DNA of 64,000 nucleotides from Dehalococcoidia bacterium (GCA_011171075.1 DUFD01000044.1:1-64000), one strand, 5' to 3'. Positions 29,301 through 38,600 are shown, counted from the stretch's first letter. The notes: a model not told the origin generated them from the sequence alone. Program-made: numbers and translations.

Positions 29301-32293
29301 CGTTCGGTGATATCCAGGATGCTGCCGAGGACAGCCCGCCTCCCCTGATACTCGATTGGGGCAACGGTCTCGGCGACCCATAGCATTTCACCGGTATTTG
29401 TAAAGGAGCGGTACTCATACGGTGTGGTACGTTCTCCTTTCAGCATGGCTATTGCGTTCTGCCTCACCATTTCCCTGTCATCCCGGTGGATGAGGTCTTG
29501 GGGTTCAATATTAGAAAGCCCTTCTTCGGTATAACTGATACGGTTGCGGAGCCGAGGATTGGTAAAAACGAACTTACCGTCCTGTGCTATATAGATACTC
29601 GCCGGCGAATTGAGCGCTATAGTCTGGAAAATTTCCTCTGCCTGCTTCTGCTCGGTGATATCCACAACGTTTCCCAGAACAGCTCGTTTCCCATGGTACT
29701 GGATTGATACCACCGTCTCTGAGAGCCATGCCTCAACCTCACCGTTCTCGTTGACAATCCGGTACTCATAAGGTGTGGTACGTTCTCCTTTCAGCATGGC
29801 TATCGCGTTCTGCCTCACCATTTCCCTGTCATCCGGGTGAACCCGGTCTAAAGAATGGGTACCGAGTAATTCGTCTTCGGTGGTGCCCCCGTTCATGAAA
29901 AACCGGGGATTGGCGAAGACAAACTCTCCGTCCTGGACAACATACATGCCGGCCGGCGACCTGAGTGATACCGTACGGAAAATCTCCTCTGTCTGCTTGC
30001 GCTCGGTGATATCTTCAAATACCGCTGTGAAATAACCTTTCTCAGGGCTGTATATTGAGCTTGCAACCCATTTCCCCAGCGGCTCGAAGTAATCTTCATA
30101 TCTGGCGCTTTCGCCGGTTGCGGCAACTTCTCCGAGGACATCGAACAGGTCGGCATTTGATACTGTTAAAGCGGGCATTATTTCGCTAAATCGTCTACCG
30201 ATTAATTGCTCCTTCTTAATTCCGACCAGCCCTTCAATACTGTCATTTGCCTCAAGGCATAACGCATCTACTGGTTTATCATTTTCATCCGTGATTATCT
30301 TTCCGTAAACAAAGCCCCCAGGCATATTTTCAAAGAGGGAGCGGTATCTCTGGGCACTTTGTGCTATCGCCTCTGCCATTCGCTTACGGTCTGTGATATC
30401 TCTGGTAGAGATAATGCCGATTGGTTTGCCGTTATATTCGGTCCGTACCCCGGTTACACTTACCCATATCTCGTCACCATTCTTTTTCATGCACCGGATT
30501 TCGTATAAACCCCGCCGGTCTTCCTTGAACAACCCCACAGTGATATGCTCAATTGCCCAGTCCTGGAACTCTGGCATAACGTAGTCGAGCAGATTGGCTT
30601 CGTATAGCTCGCCGATAGAGTCGAAGCCGAACATATCTGCGACAGCTTGATTGGCGAGTACAATTTTCATTGTTTCATCAATGACGAAAGTGCCCTCGAG
30701 CTTGGTCTCGAACAGGGCCCGGTACCTCGCTTCCGACTCGGATAATTTCTCTTCTGCCTGCTTCTGTGCGGTGACGTCTCTTATAACAGAAATAAAGCCG
30801 GTAGGCCTGCCGGTGGCATCTTTCAGTACGCTGGTGCTGGTTTCCGAGGGGAATCTGGAGCCGTCTTTTCTAGTGACGCCGTATTCGATACCTCTATCTG
30901 CCCCTGTTTCCAGTACGGAGTTCATGTCTGCCATTACTTTCGGGAGGTCCGTAGGGTCTACCAGTTTAAGGGAATTAGCCCCGATTAGCTCTCTGGGGGT
31001 CTTACAACCGTACATCTGTACTGCTTTTTCATTAGCATCGGTGATGATACCGTCGAGGTTGGTGACCACTATCCCGTCGGTCACCGATGAAAACATACGG
31101 CGTAGTTCTTCCTCACTCTCTCTTAAGGCTTCCTCTGCCCGTTGACGCTCGGTGATATCCTCCCCGGAACTGAGGTGACCAACGATAGTTCCGTCTTCAT
31201 CCCTAAGCAGGACATTATGCCAGGCGATAGTCCTCTCCTTACCACTCTTGGTCAAGACAGGATTTTCATAATACTCGGTTGCCTCTACTTCTCCGCTCAG
31301 AAGTTTCCGGGCAACTGACTTAACCTCTTCTCTTAATCTCGGTGGCAGGAAGTTATCAAACCAGTCCTTGCCTACGATTTTTTCCTCTGGATACCCAAGA
31401 ATCTCACAGCCCTTTCGATTTATCAGGGTGACCTTACCGCTGGTATCTATTGCCACAAAAACAACTCCGGCAACATCGAGATATTTCTGGGCAGTATCTC
31501 TTTCATGCCGCAATGCTTCCCTGCTCTGGCTTAAGTCTCTGAGGATAAGCTGATAGGGACGGGTGAGCCCGGCATCAACAACGGCTTGGAATATACAGCC
31601 GAGTGATACCAGTTGGGCCAGATGGGCTACCATATTGATTAACTCGTCATTGGTCTTAATAAAAGCGTAAACAATGCCAGCACCGGCGGTTATGGTCATG
31701 GCTGCAATTAGAAGTCTCAGGACACTGGAATTAAAGGAGCGGCGCTTCTGGAGTAGTAAAAGTATGGCACTGGCGTAGATGAGGGCAATAAGGTACTGGC
31801 TGGTATCTGTAAACAGGGCTTGACCCCCACCTCTGGTATTGGCTGCTGGTGACAAATTCCACAATATGACGGTTATTAGTAAGACCGGAGCAATGATGGC
31901 GTAAGCAAGGAAGACAGAGCGCGGTCTTAGCTTGTGGCCGATAAACAGGGGGGCAGCCAGGAAGGTGAGGCTCTCCATGTAACGGGTGGCTACCCAGAGA
32001 TGTTCCGCAGTGCTGTCACCGTATCCATAAATAGCTTCTAGGGAAAGTGTATGTGCCATCTGCAGACCACCGATGAACAGGTAGGCAATACCAATGAATA
32101 GAAGATAGTTATTACCTAGGTAGTTACGCGAGGTCCAGACGAGGATGAAAATCCCTAGGGCAATCGCTATACTGAACAAGCTGGCCAGACTGAGAAAAAG
32201 GTCATAGTTGTAGACGCTGGCTGCATAGAGCCCGCCCAGAGCGAGTGCCATCAAGAAAAAGGGTAAGTAGGTTCTGCGGTAGGGTATTCTCAT
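26297..32293 (-). CDS. MASE3-like membrane sensor histidine kinase with about 12 PAS domains
   Basis: N-terminal multi-TM block after MRIPYRRTYLPFF; serial PAS units each ending D(I/V)TERKQAEE; HisKA FLSSMSHELRTPLNSIIGFTSLI; HATPase FEGTGLGLHHSRKIL. The track ORF extends to 32422 but the N-terminal TM domain starts at 32293. Confidence 0.92.
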   Translation of the reverse strand: MRIPYRRTYLPFFLMALALGGLYAASVYNYDLFLSLASLFSIAIALGIFILVWTSRNYLGNNYLLFIGIAYLFIGGLQMAHTLSLEAIYGYGDSTAEHLWVATRYMESLTFLAAPLFIGHKLRPRSVFLAYAIIAPVLLITVILWNLSPAANTRGGGQALFTDTSQYLIALIYASAILLLLQKRRSFNSSVLRLLIAAMTITAGAGIVYAFIKTNDELINMVAHLAQLVSLGCIFQAVVDAGLTRPYQLILRDLSQSREALRHERDTAQKYLDVAGVVFVAIDTSGKVTLINRKGCEILGYPEEKIVGKDWFDNFLPPRLREEVKSVARKLLSGEVEATEYYENPVLTKSGKERTIAWHNVLLRDEDGTIVGHLSSGEDITERQRAEEALRESEEELRRMFSSVTDGIVVTNLDGIITDANEKAVQMYGCKTPRELIGANSLKLVDPTDLPKVMADMNSVLETGADRGIEYGVTRKDGSRFPSETSTSVLKDATGRPTGFISVIRDVTAQKQAEEKLSESEARYRALFETKLEGTFVIDETMKIVLANQAVADMFGFDSIGELYEANLLDYVMPEFQDWAIEHITVGLFKEDRRGLYEIRCMKKNGDEIWVSVTGVRTEYNGKPIGIISTRDITDRKRMAEAIAQSAQRYRSLFENMPGGFVYGKIITDENDKPVDALCLEANDSIEGLVGIKKEQLIGRRFSEIMPALTVSNADLFDVLGEVAATGESARYEDYFEPLGKWVASSIYSPEKGYFTAVFEDITERKQTEEIFRTVSLRSPAGMYVVQDGEFVFANPRFFMNGGTTEDELLGTHSLDRVHPDDREMVRQNAIAMLKGERTTPYEYRIVNENGEVEAWLSETVVSIQYHGKRAVLGNVVDITEQKQAEEIFQTIALNSPASIYIAQDGKFVFTNPRLRNRISYTEEGLSNIEPQDLIHRDDREMVRQNAIAMLKGERTTPYEYRSFTNTGEMLWVAETVAPIEYQGRRAVLGSILDITERKQAENLLSDILKNSPVSVYILQDDRFQLVNPAFSRNTGYTEAELLAMDPSKLIHPDDVEMVTEKMAEMLKGKLTRPFEFRGINKDGSVQWIITSVAPIEYRGRPAVLATPFNITERRRMEEALRHSEESFRAVTESAHQAIITIDAQTRIVLWNKAAEKIYGYSADEAVGQPLTLIMPERLHQAFQDEIEAMLSSQNSSPPSGMTETVRLRKDGTEIPVGMTLAKWQAGKETFFTYISRDITVQKQAEERLRESELRYRQLVETSPDMIATTDLKANLLFANKEWKKHHGYSDREIKRISILSMLHPDDTRAVKAAFARVMRGQSVANIECRTMRKNGSYINILANLSPISDSQGKVTNVLIASMDITERKQAEEIFQTIVLSSPASIYILQDGKYVFNNDEFLKNAGYSKDEILNTDPQDIIHPEDREMVRQNAIAMLKGERTTPYEYRALNKNGDTMWVTETIASIQYQGKRAILGSALNNTERKQAEEIFQTLSLSSPVGMYIVQDGKFVFANPQFISDLGMTEDRVLGRRSLARVRREDRETVRKNARAMLKGERTTPYEYAVTSRDGESRWFMETVAPIQYQGKRAVLGSVLDITERKKNEERLRDTRRRFRDLVNLLPLSVTEMDDKLNITFANKKAIEDSGYNESEVNAAPLNPLDVFILEDRERVKENIQRILNGETLGRVEYTQTRRDGSTYPVVTYSAPILQDGKAVGLRTVTIDVTEQKEAEREIAEKNRELEEANARLQEVDRLKSIFLSSMSHELRTPLNSIIGFTSLILDGMTGDINEEQREQLSLVKSSSNHLLSLINDVLDISKIEAGKVELSLEEFPLNELISEVVDILTPAAQTKGIELTAETDGEIQLYTDRRRFKQVLINLGGNAVKFTEQGSVRIIAALHEENGHTHDDTLEVHVIDTGIGIENEDIDKLFAPFQQVDGSLTRRFEGTGLGLHHSRKILQMLGGDIWIKSEYGKGSDFGLTLPLEYRGDENNEENTGSG
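27600..29831 (-). repeat. Dispersed intragenic ~70-bp DNA repeats encoding MVRQNAIAMLKGERTTPYEYR
   Basis: Near-identical blocks at 27951-28021, 29409-29480, 29760-29830 and a diverged copy at ~27604-27675. Confidence 0.85.
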
Positions 32294-32859
32294 AGGACTA
32301 CCAGTCTCCTCTGGTAGAAAGTGAGGCAGGCATGTGTCGGTCGTAGCTGTCAACTGCGTATAGTGGGCATCGACCGATGAGGTTACCGTTGGGCCGGTTT
32401 GTGGATAGTGGCGGAACAACAAGGAACCTGTAACTCATCACCTACCTCCCATGCCACCTTACAGGTTTCCGCTATTATAGCTTTCTTTGTTTGTTTTCCT
32501 TTGAAATCACTGACCGTGTATAGATGTCAGGATATCGCGAATCACTAGTGCCTACATGACTATCGTAGGATACGGTACTACCTGTTTACAATACGTTGAC
32601 GCCCCTATTCGGCCATTGCGCTTTACGTACTTTAAGGCTAGCTATGAGGGCAAAAGAGCACTGTTAGGACCTTATAAAGGTGTGCCTGTCATTGTTTTTG
32701 GCCGCTTTAACCCCCGGTACTACGTACGTTTGCAGAAGGCCAATTCCCATTGTGATACTTTATCGTGGGCAGCGTATAAACCTGTAAATCGGGAAGATGA
32801 TTCCTGTCTATTCTATTGTTAAAGTGGATAAGGCATCCCTAGTTTCCAAGGAGGAAATC

Positions 32860-35800
32860 ATGAAAACGCACTGGTTTAAACTGACAGTCATTATACTGGC
32901 GCTGGTAGTAGTCGGTTCGGTTCTGCCGGCCTGTCAGCCACTGGAGGCTGCCGAAAGCTACCTGGCAGTGATACCGCGAGTGCTATTGAGTGGTAGTACG
33001 GAGTCCATTTCCATAGCACTGTTTAAGGGTGACAATCTGATTAGAAGTAAGGTCGAGGTTACCCTGCTGAAGGATGGCGAGGAGATAGCGCGGAGCAACC
33101 AGACAGTAAATGGCAAAGGCACTATCGAGCTGGACATCCCTAGTGATATCGACGAGGGCGAGTATCAGGTCAGGGTATCGGGTGTCGGTTTTGAAGATGA
33201 GGCATCGGTACTGGTTGACGCCAGCTTCGTAGTCTTCCTCGAGACGGATAAACCCATCTATAAACCGGGTCAGACCATTCACATCAGGACGATTACCCTG
33301 ACTCCCGAGCTCAAGCCGGTAGAAGGTCTGGTCACAGTGGAAGTCCTAGATGCCAAGGGCATCAAGATATTCCGCAAAGATGTGCAGACAGACGAGTTCG
33401 GTATGACCAGTGTCGACCTGCCAATATCTAGTGAGCCAAACGAAGGTGCCTGGAAGATAACGGCCATCACGGAAGAGGGGAGGACGCAGCTCGATGTCAG
33501 GGTCGAGAAGTATGTGCTTCCTAAGTACGAGGTCAAGGTAGAATTACCCAAGGAGTGGTTCCTGGTGGACGAGCCAATCACCGGCACTGTTCTGTCGGAG
33601 TACAGCTTTGGAAAGCCGGTTACAGGCGAGCTGGAAATCAGGGCGTCCCACTACATCGGCGAGTGGCGTGAATACGCCATCTTCACCAAGCCGATTGACG
33701 GCGAGACCGACTTTCAAATCCCTGCCGTTGGCTATGTTGCCGGGGTACCGGGTGCAGGCGGGCAGGGCAATGTAATACTGGACATAACTGTTAGAGAGAC
33801 GGCTACCGGATACGAAGGAACCACCAGCCGACTGCTGACAGTTTCGCAGTCGCCCCTTAACCTCCAGTTGATTCCAGAGAGTATGGTCTTTAAGCCGGGT
33901 CTACCGTTTGGCATGCTGATAGTGACGGAGACCCCCGATAATCAACCTCTAAATGCCGAGGTAGCACTGGAACTGACCTATCTTGATAGTGAGTATAACG
34001 AGATAGAGAAAGAGGAGCAACTGATAAATACCAGCAATGGCAAGGCACTGTACAGCACCAATCCTCCGGCGGAGGCAGTTGCCCTGCTGATAGAGGCTTA
34101 TACCGAAGGGGAATGGGAAAGCCTGACGTTACTGGCTTCCTACTCACCGTCCGGGAACTTCATACACGTGGAGCAGGTGAGTGAAGGTATTCCGGCGGTG
34201 GGCGAGATAATCCAGTTCAAGGTGAACTCAACCAGGCGGGCATCCAACTTTTATTACGAGGTTGTGTCCCGTGATAAAGTGGTCTTTTCCGATTATACCA
34301 GGAGCAGCACTATTTCCTTCCGCACCACCCCGATGATGGCGTCGTCTGCCAGGCTGCTTGTTTATCAGATACTGCCTAACAGTGAGGTCGCTGCAGACTA
34401 CATTCCGTTTGAAGTAAGCCCGGTATACCCTCACTACGTGACCGCCGAGTTCAGTCAGGATGAAGCCGAACCCGGTGACGACATTCAGATTGATATCAGG
34501 GCAGAAGGTCAGGCAAGAGTGGGTATTGCCGCCGTGGACAGGTCTGTCTATATCCTTGCCGAGAACCGTCTCAACCTGCAGCAGGTCTTTGACAAGCTGG
34601 AGGAACTCTACATGCAACCTCAGGTTGAGCTGCACGAGGTCTCAATCTATCCCAGGATAACCACCAGGGGAGCGATGGACGTCTTCGAGGATGCCGGGGT
34701 AGTGGTGCTGAGCAACAACGACATTCCAGAAGGCAAGGAGTATGAGGCCGGTGATAAGGGTGGTTTCTGGGGTGGTTTTTGGAGAGGAATAGGAGTGATG
34801 GAGGCTGCCGGAGAGCAGGAGGAGGAAGATTTTTCCGCTCCGCAGGCGACCAATGGTGATGACGGTGGTGCCGGACTTGCCGAGGTTGAGAGGGTAAGGC
34901 AGTTCTTCCCCGAGACCTGGCTCTGGATAGAAGACACCACCGGGACTAACGGTCGGTTGTTACTTGATGTGACGGTACCGGATACTATCACCACCTGGAT
35001 GCTGCGGGCGGTGGCCATATCAAAGGAGCAGGGTCTCGGCATTGCCGAGGACGAGCTGGTGGCGTTCCAGCCATTTTTCCTGACGATTGACCTGCCGTAC
35101 TCGGCGATAAGGGGCGAGGAATTCCCCGTTCAGGTAGCTATTTACAACTACCTCGATGAGCCTCAGGAAGTTTTAGTGGAGATTGAAGACGCCGGCTGGT
35201 TCGACCTGCTGGATAACGCAAGTCAGACGGTGGAGATTGATGCCAACGATATCGGCAGTGCCTCGTTCATGATGAGGCCGACAGAACTGGGCATCAGTTC
35301 GGTACAGATAACAGCCAGGAGCACCGAGGCAGCGGATGCCGTAATCAAGACTTTGATAATAGAACCTGAGGGTGTTGCCCGCGAGGTGGTGAGTAACCTC
35401 AATATCTCTGCGGGAGACCCGGAGACGGTCACCACCGATATACCCTTCGATGCGGTTGATGGTTCTGGCAGGGCCTATCTAACGGTCACCTCCAGCTATC
35501 TTACCCAGACGCTTGAGGGGTTGGAGGAGCTTATCCAGATGCCCTTCGGCTGCGGTGAGCAGAACATGCTACTGCTGGCCCCGGATATCTACATAACCAA
35601 GTACCTCCAGGAGAGCGGACAAGTTAAGCCGGAGATAATGGCAAAGGCGGAGCTGCTAATGATTACCGGCTACCAGAGGGAGCTGACCTACCGCCGCAGC
35701 GATGGCAGTTTCTCTGCCTTCGGTGAGAGCGACGATATAGGCAGCCTCTGGCTGACCGCCTTCGTCCTCAAGTCGTTTGCCGAGGCGAGGGACCTTATCT

Positions 35801-36990
35801 ATATTGATGAAAACGTTCTCAGTGAGGCAAAGGCGTGGATTACGGCACACCAGAACGCCGACGGCTCCTTCGACCAGGTCGGTTTTGTACATCATCAGGA
35901 ACTGATAGGTGGCGTCAATGGTAAAGATGCCCTCACTGCCTACGTGGCGATTGCCCTGATGGAGGCCGGAGATAACATTGGTGGAGCGAAGGCTGTAGCC
36001 TACCTTGAGAATCAACTCAGTGGCATGGACGATGACTATACCCTGGCACTCACTGCTTATGCCCTCGAACTGGCCGGCAGCGCCAGGGCCGACGAAGCGT
36101 ACCAGATGCTGATGGCTATTGCTCAGGAGGACGAGGACGGACTGCACTGGGGTACCGGTGGGGATATCCTGCCGGAGCAGACCAGGGGCTTTGCTCCCGG
36201 TATCGGCCGGAGCGCCGACGTCGAGATTACCGCTTACGCCACGCTGGCTCTAATCAAGCACGGCGATAGTTACAACGCTTCGCGCGCTGCCAAGTGGCTG
36301 TCGTCACGGAGAAACGCCTACGGTGGCTACGGTTCAACACAGGATACGGTGGTTGCCCTGCAGGCCCTTACCGAATACTCCACGGGCACCAGGGCCGATG
36401 TTGACCTGACGATAAACATTACCGGTGACGGTATTAACGAACAGGTGCGGCTGACTGCGGACAACTTCGATGTACTCCAGGTGATTGAAATTCCGGTGAA
36501 CACAGAAATCGAGATTACGGCTACCGGACAGGGCGAAGCGGTTGCCCAGGTAGTGCGGAGGTTTAACCTGCCACAGGCCGAGACCGCAGAAAGCATACTG
36601 AATATCGAAGTCGACTATGACGTCACCGAGGTCGCCGTGAACGACCTGGTAACGGTGTCGGTGGAGCTGAGCTTTAACCCGCTTGAGCCGATGGAAGCCG
36701 GCATGATAGTAGCCGACATCTCCGTGCCGACCGGTTTCACGGCGGTTACCGACACCATTGCGGCGGCCCTTGCGCAGGAGGCCAAGATAAAGCGTTACGA
36801 GATTGCCGGACGAAAGGTCATATTCTATATCGAGAACATGCTTCCCGGCGAGAGTCTGTCCTGGAGCTTCCAGGTGAAGGCGGCTTACCCGGTGAGGGCT
36901 AAGGGAGTCTCCTCTCAGGTGTATTCCTACTACAAACCGGATATCAGGGGAGAGACGCTCGGGGAAAACGTTACTGTCTCGGGAGATTAG
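32860..36990 (+). CDS. Lipoprotein alpha-2-macroglobulin / thioester-containing protein
   Basis: RBS aaggagg before ATG 32860; lipobox VLPAC; DKPIYKPGQTIHIR; FFPETWLW; VPDTITTWMLRAVAIS; thioester MPFGCGEQNM (GCGEQ at 35548-35562); C-terminal receptor-binding-like domain. Confidence 0.92.
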   Translation: MKTHWFKLTVIILALVVVGSVLPACQPLEAAESYLAVIPRVLLSGSTESISIALFKGDNLIRSKVEVTLLKDGEEIARSNQTVNGKGTIELDIPSDIDEGEYQVRVSGVGFEDEASVLVDASFVVFLETDKPIYKPGQTIHIRTITLTPELKPVEGLVTVEVLDAKGIKIFRKDVQTDEFGMTSVDLPISSEPNEGAWKITAITEEGRTQLDVRVEKYVLPKYEVKVELPKEWFLVDEPITGTVLSEYSFGKPVTGELEIRASHYIGEWREYAIFTKPIDGETDFQIPAVGYVAGVPGAGGQGNVILDITVRETATGYEGTTSRLLTVSQSPLNLQLIPESMVFKPGLPFGMLIVTETPDNQPLNAEVALELTYLDSEYNEIEKEEQLINTSNGKALYSTNPPAEAVALLIEAYTEGEWESLTLLASYSPSGNFIHVEQVSEGIPAVGEIIQFKVNSTRRASNFYYEVVSRDKVVFSDYTRSSTISFRTTPMMASSARLLVYQILPNSEVAADYIPFEVSPVYPHYVTAEFSQDEAEPGDDIQIDIRAEGQARVGIAAVDRSVYILAENRLNLQQVFDKLEELYMQPQVELHEVSIYPRITTRGAMDVFEDAGVVVLSNNDIPEGKEYEAGDKGGFWGGFWRGIGVMEAAGEQEEEDFSAPQATNGDDGGAGLAEVERVRQFFPETWLWIEDTTGTNGRLLLDVTVPDTITTWMLRAVAISKEQGLGIAEDELVAFQPFFLTIDLPYSAIRGEEFPVQVAIYNYLDEPQEVLVEIEDAGWFDLLDNASQTVEIDANDIGSASFMMRPTELGISSVQITARSTEAADAVIKTLIIEPEGVAREVVSNLNISAGDPETVTTDIPFDAVDGSGRAYLTVTSSYLTQTLEGLEELIQMPFGCGEQNMLLLAPDIYITKYLQESGQVKPEIMAKAELLMITGYQRELTYRRSDGSFSAFGESDDIGSLWLTAFVLKSFAEARDLIYIDENVLSEAKAWITAHQNADGSFDQVGFVHHQELIGGVNGKDALTAYVAIALMEAGDNIGGAKAVAYLENQLSGMDDDYTLALTAYALELAGSARADEAYQMLMAIAQEDEDGLHWGTGGDILPEQTRGFAPGIGRSADVEITAYATLALIKHGDSYNASRAAKWLSSRRNAYGGYGSTQDTVVALQALTEYSTGTRADVDLTINITGDGINEQVRLTADNFDVLQVIEIPVNTEIEITATGQGEAVAQVVRRFNLPQAETAESILNIEVDYDVTEVAVNDLVTVSVELSFNPLEPMEAGMIVADISVPTGFTAVTDTIAAALAQEAKIKRYEIAGRKVIFYIENMLPGESLSWSFQVKAAYPVRAKGVSSQVYSYYKPDIRGETLGENVTVSGD

Positions 36991-37058
36991 TGTCGTGGTC
37001 AGACGGGAAGTTGAGCAGTTGACCCCTTAAGGACAATAGTGCCTCCCCCCTGATAGAA

Positions 37059-37090
37059 GTGAGGTCGGAGGGATACCCCTCCGACCTCAC
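37059..37090. terminator. Perfect 14-bp stem hairpin downstream of the A2M gene
   Basis: gtgaggtcggaggg-atac-ccctccgacctcac; weak T tract. Confidence 0.55.
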
Positions 37091-37132
37091 ACCTTCATGC
37101 AAACAGTAGATAATTGCGCTATACTGGTAGGG

Positions 37133-38056
37133 ATGAATCCCTACGACTATACCAGCACCACTCCTCAGTTCAACCTTCAACTGAAGAGAAAGAACACGGA
37201 CTGGCAACATTACGCGGTTGACTTCCCGACGGCGTTCCCCACTCGCTACGAGGAGCACCACACTGCCATGGGTGAGTACTTCCAGCCCCAGGGGACAGAC
37301 AAGGCGCCGCTGGTTATTATGCTTCACGGCGTGGGTGACCACAGCGTTGTTCCCTGTAGATTCCTGGCACGAGACCTGGCCAGTCAGGGGATTGCCTGCT
37401 TGATATTGTATCTGGCGGTCCATTCGAGTCGGATGCCGAAGGTATTGCGGAAGGCGATGCCACGTCTCGGTACTGACGAGTGGTTCGAGATATACCGGAC
37501 ATCGGTGATTGAGGTACGCCAGGTAGCGGACTGGGCGGGTAGTCGGCCCGAGATTGATGAGGAGCGATTGGCTATCTTTGGCATCAGTCTGGGTGGTTTC
37601 GTCTCGGCAATTACTATGGGGGTCGATGAGAGGATAGGTGCCGGCATTCTTTTTGTCAGCGGTGGCAATTCGGGTAAGATTGCCCAGAAAGCAAGGTCGG
37701 GTATTCTCCAGCGGAACTACCGGAGCAGTGAGGCGGAGTACCGCGAGAACCAGGAAAACTATGCCAGTTATCTGGCCGAGGTGGCGGAGAAGGGTCTTGA
37801 GGAGGTTGCTGCGCCAACGAGCAACTATCTTATGGACCCGTTAACATATGCCCATCGCCTCCGGAATCGACAGCTACTTATGATGAATGCAAAGTGGGAC
37901 GTGTTCATTCCCAGGGAGGCTACCGAGGATTTCTGGCAGGGGTGCGGGCAGCCGGAGATTGTCTGGTTCGCGGCAGGGCACAGCAGCATCTGGTTCTGGT
38001 ATCCGGCTATCAAGCGGAGAATGAACAATTTTCTCCGGTCAGCCTTCGGGATGTAG
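37133..38056 (+). CDS. Alpha/beta hydrolase family protein
   Basis: VIMLHGVGDHSVVPCRFLARDLASQGIACLILYL; nucleophile elbow FGISLGGFV; start MNPYDYTS preferred over 37097. Confidence 0.82.
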   Translation: MNPYDYTSTTPQFNLQLKRKNTDWQHYAVDFPTAFPTRYEEHHTAMGEYFQPQGTDKAPLVIMLHGVGDHSVVPCRFLARDLASQGIACLILYLAVHSSRMPKVLRKAMPRLGTDEWFEIYRTSVIEVRQVADWAGSRPEIDEERLAIFGISLGGFVSAITMGVDERIGAGILFVSGGNSGKIAQKARSGILQRNYRSSEAEYRENQENYASYLAEVAEKGLEEVAAPTSNYLMDPLTYAHRLRNRQLLMMNAKWDVFIPREATEDFWQGCGQPEIVWFAAGHSSIWFWYPAIKRRMNNFLRSAFGM

Positions 38057-38090
38057 TGTAGCTCTGTAATTGTGGTGGCTGGCCATCCGT

Positions 38091-38119
38091 TTGACTTGTA
38101 ATGGTGGCTGTATTACAGT
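38091..38119 (+). promoter_or_regulatory. Putative sigma70-type promoter of the RNase P RNA gene
   Basis: TTGACT, 17-bp spacer, TACAGT; predicted start coincides with the 5' end of the RNA. Confidence 0.45.
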
Positions 38120-38122
38120 TTA

Positions 38123-38509
38123 GGCGGGGCAAGTAAACCGGGTGGCTGCTCGTCGGGGCGGTACTCGCCCTGAGCGGGAGGAAAGTCCGAGCTCCACCGG
38201 GCAGGATGCTGGGTAACGCCCAGGGGGGGTGACCCTACGGAAAGTGCCACAGAAACACACCGCCAGCGGCCGGTTTCCGGTGCGGGCAAGGGTGAAATGG
38301 TGAGGTAAGAGCTCACCAGCGGCTGGGTGACCAGTCGGCTGGGTAAACCCCATCCGGAGCAAGACCAAATAGAGGGAGATAAGGTGCCCGGCCTGTTCCC
38401 CGGGTTGGTCGCTTGACCCTGATGGTAACAGCAGGGCTAGATAGATGGCCACCGTCCTTCCCTTCGGGGAAGGATACAGAACTCGGCTTACAGGTTTACT
38501 TGGCCCGCC
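38123..38509 (+). ncRNA. rnpB: RNase P RNA (bacterial class A)
   Basis: P1 stem ggcggggcaagtaaacc / ggtttacttggcccgcc; conserved gaggaaagtccgagctccac and acagaactcggctta. Confidence 0.95.
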
Positions 38510-38600
38510 TTGTCATATGCTCTCGCCCTCCCGAAAAGCGGGAGGGCGGTGGCTCCTCATACTGTTCATGGTAATATCCCTTCGAGTGGAGAGTGAAATA

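Noticed and set aside
27600-29831. Regular repeats considered as a CRISPR array
   Set aside because: Repeats are long, in frame, spaced by full PAS domains and translate to conserved protein; no spacer pattern and no cas genes.
32556-32822. 88-aa ORF upstream of the A2M gene
   Set aside because: No recognisable domain or RBS; runs into the A2M leader, so probably non-coding 5' region.
38113-38452. Minus-strand ORFs 38113-38316 and 38120-38452
   Set aside because: They lie antisense within the RNase P RNA, whose conserved regions explain the sequence.
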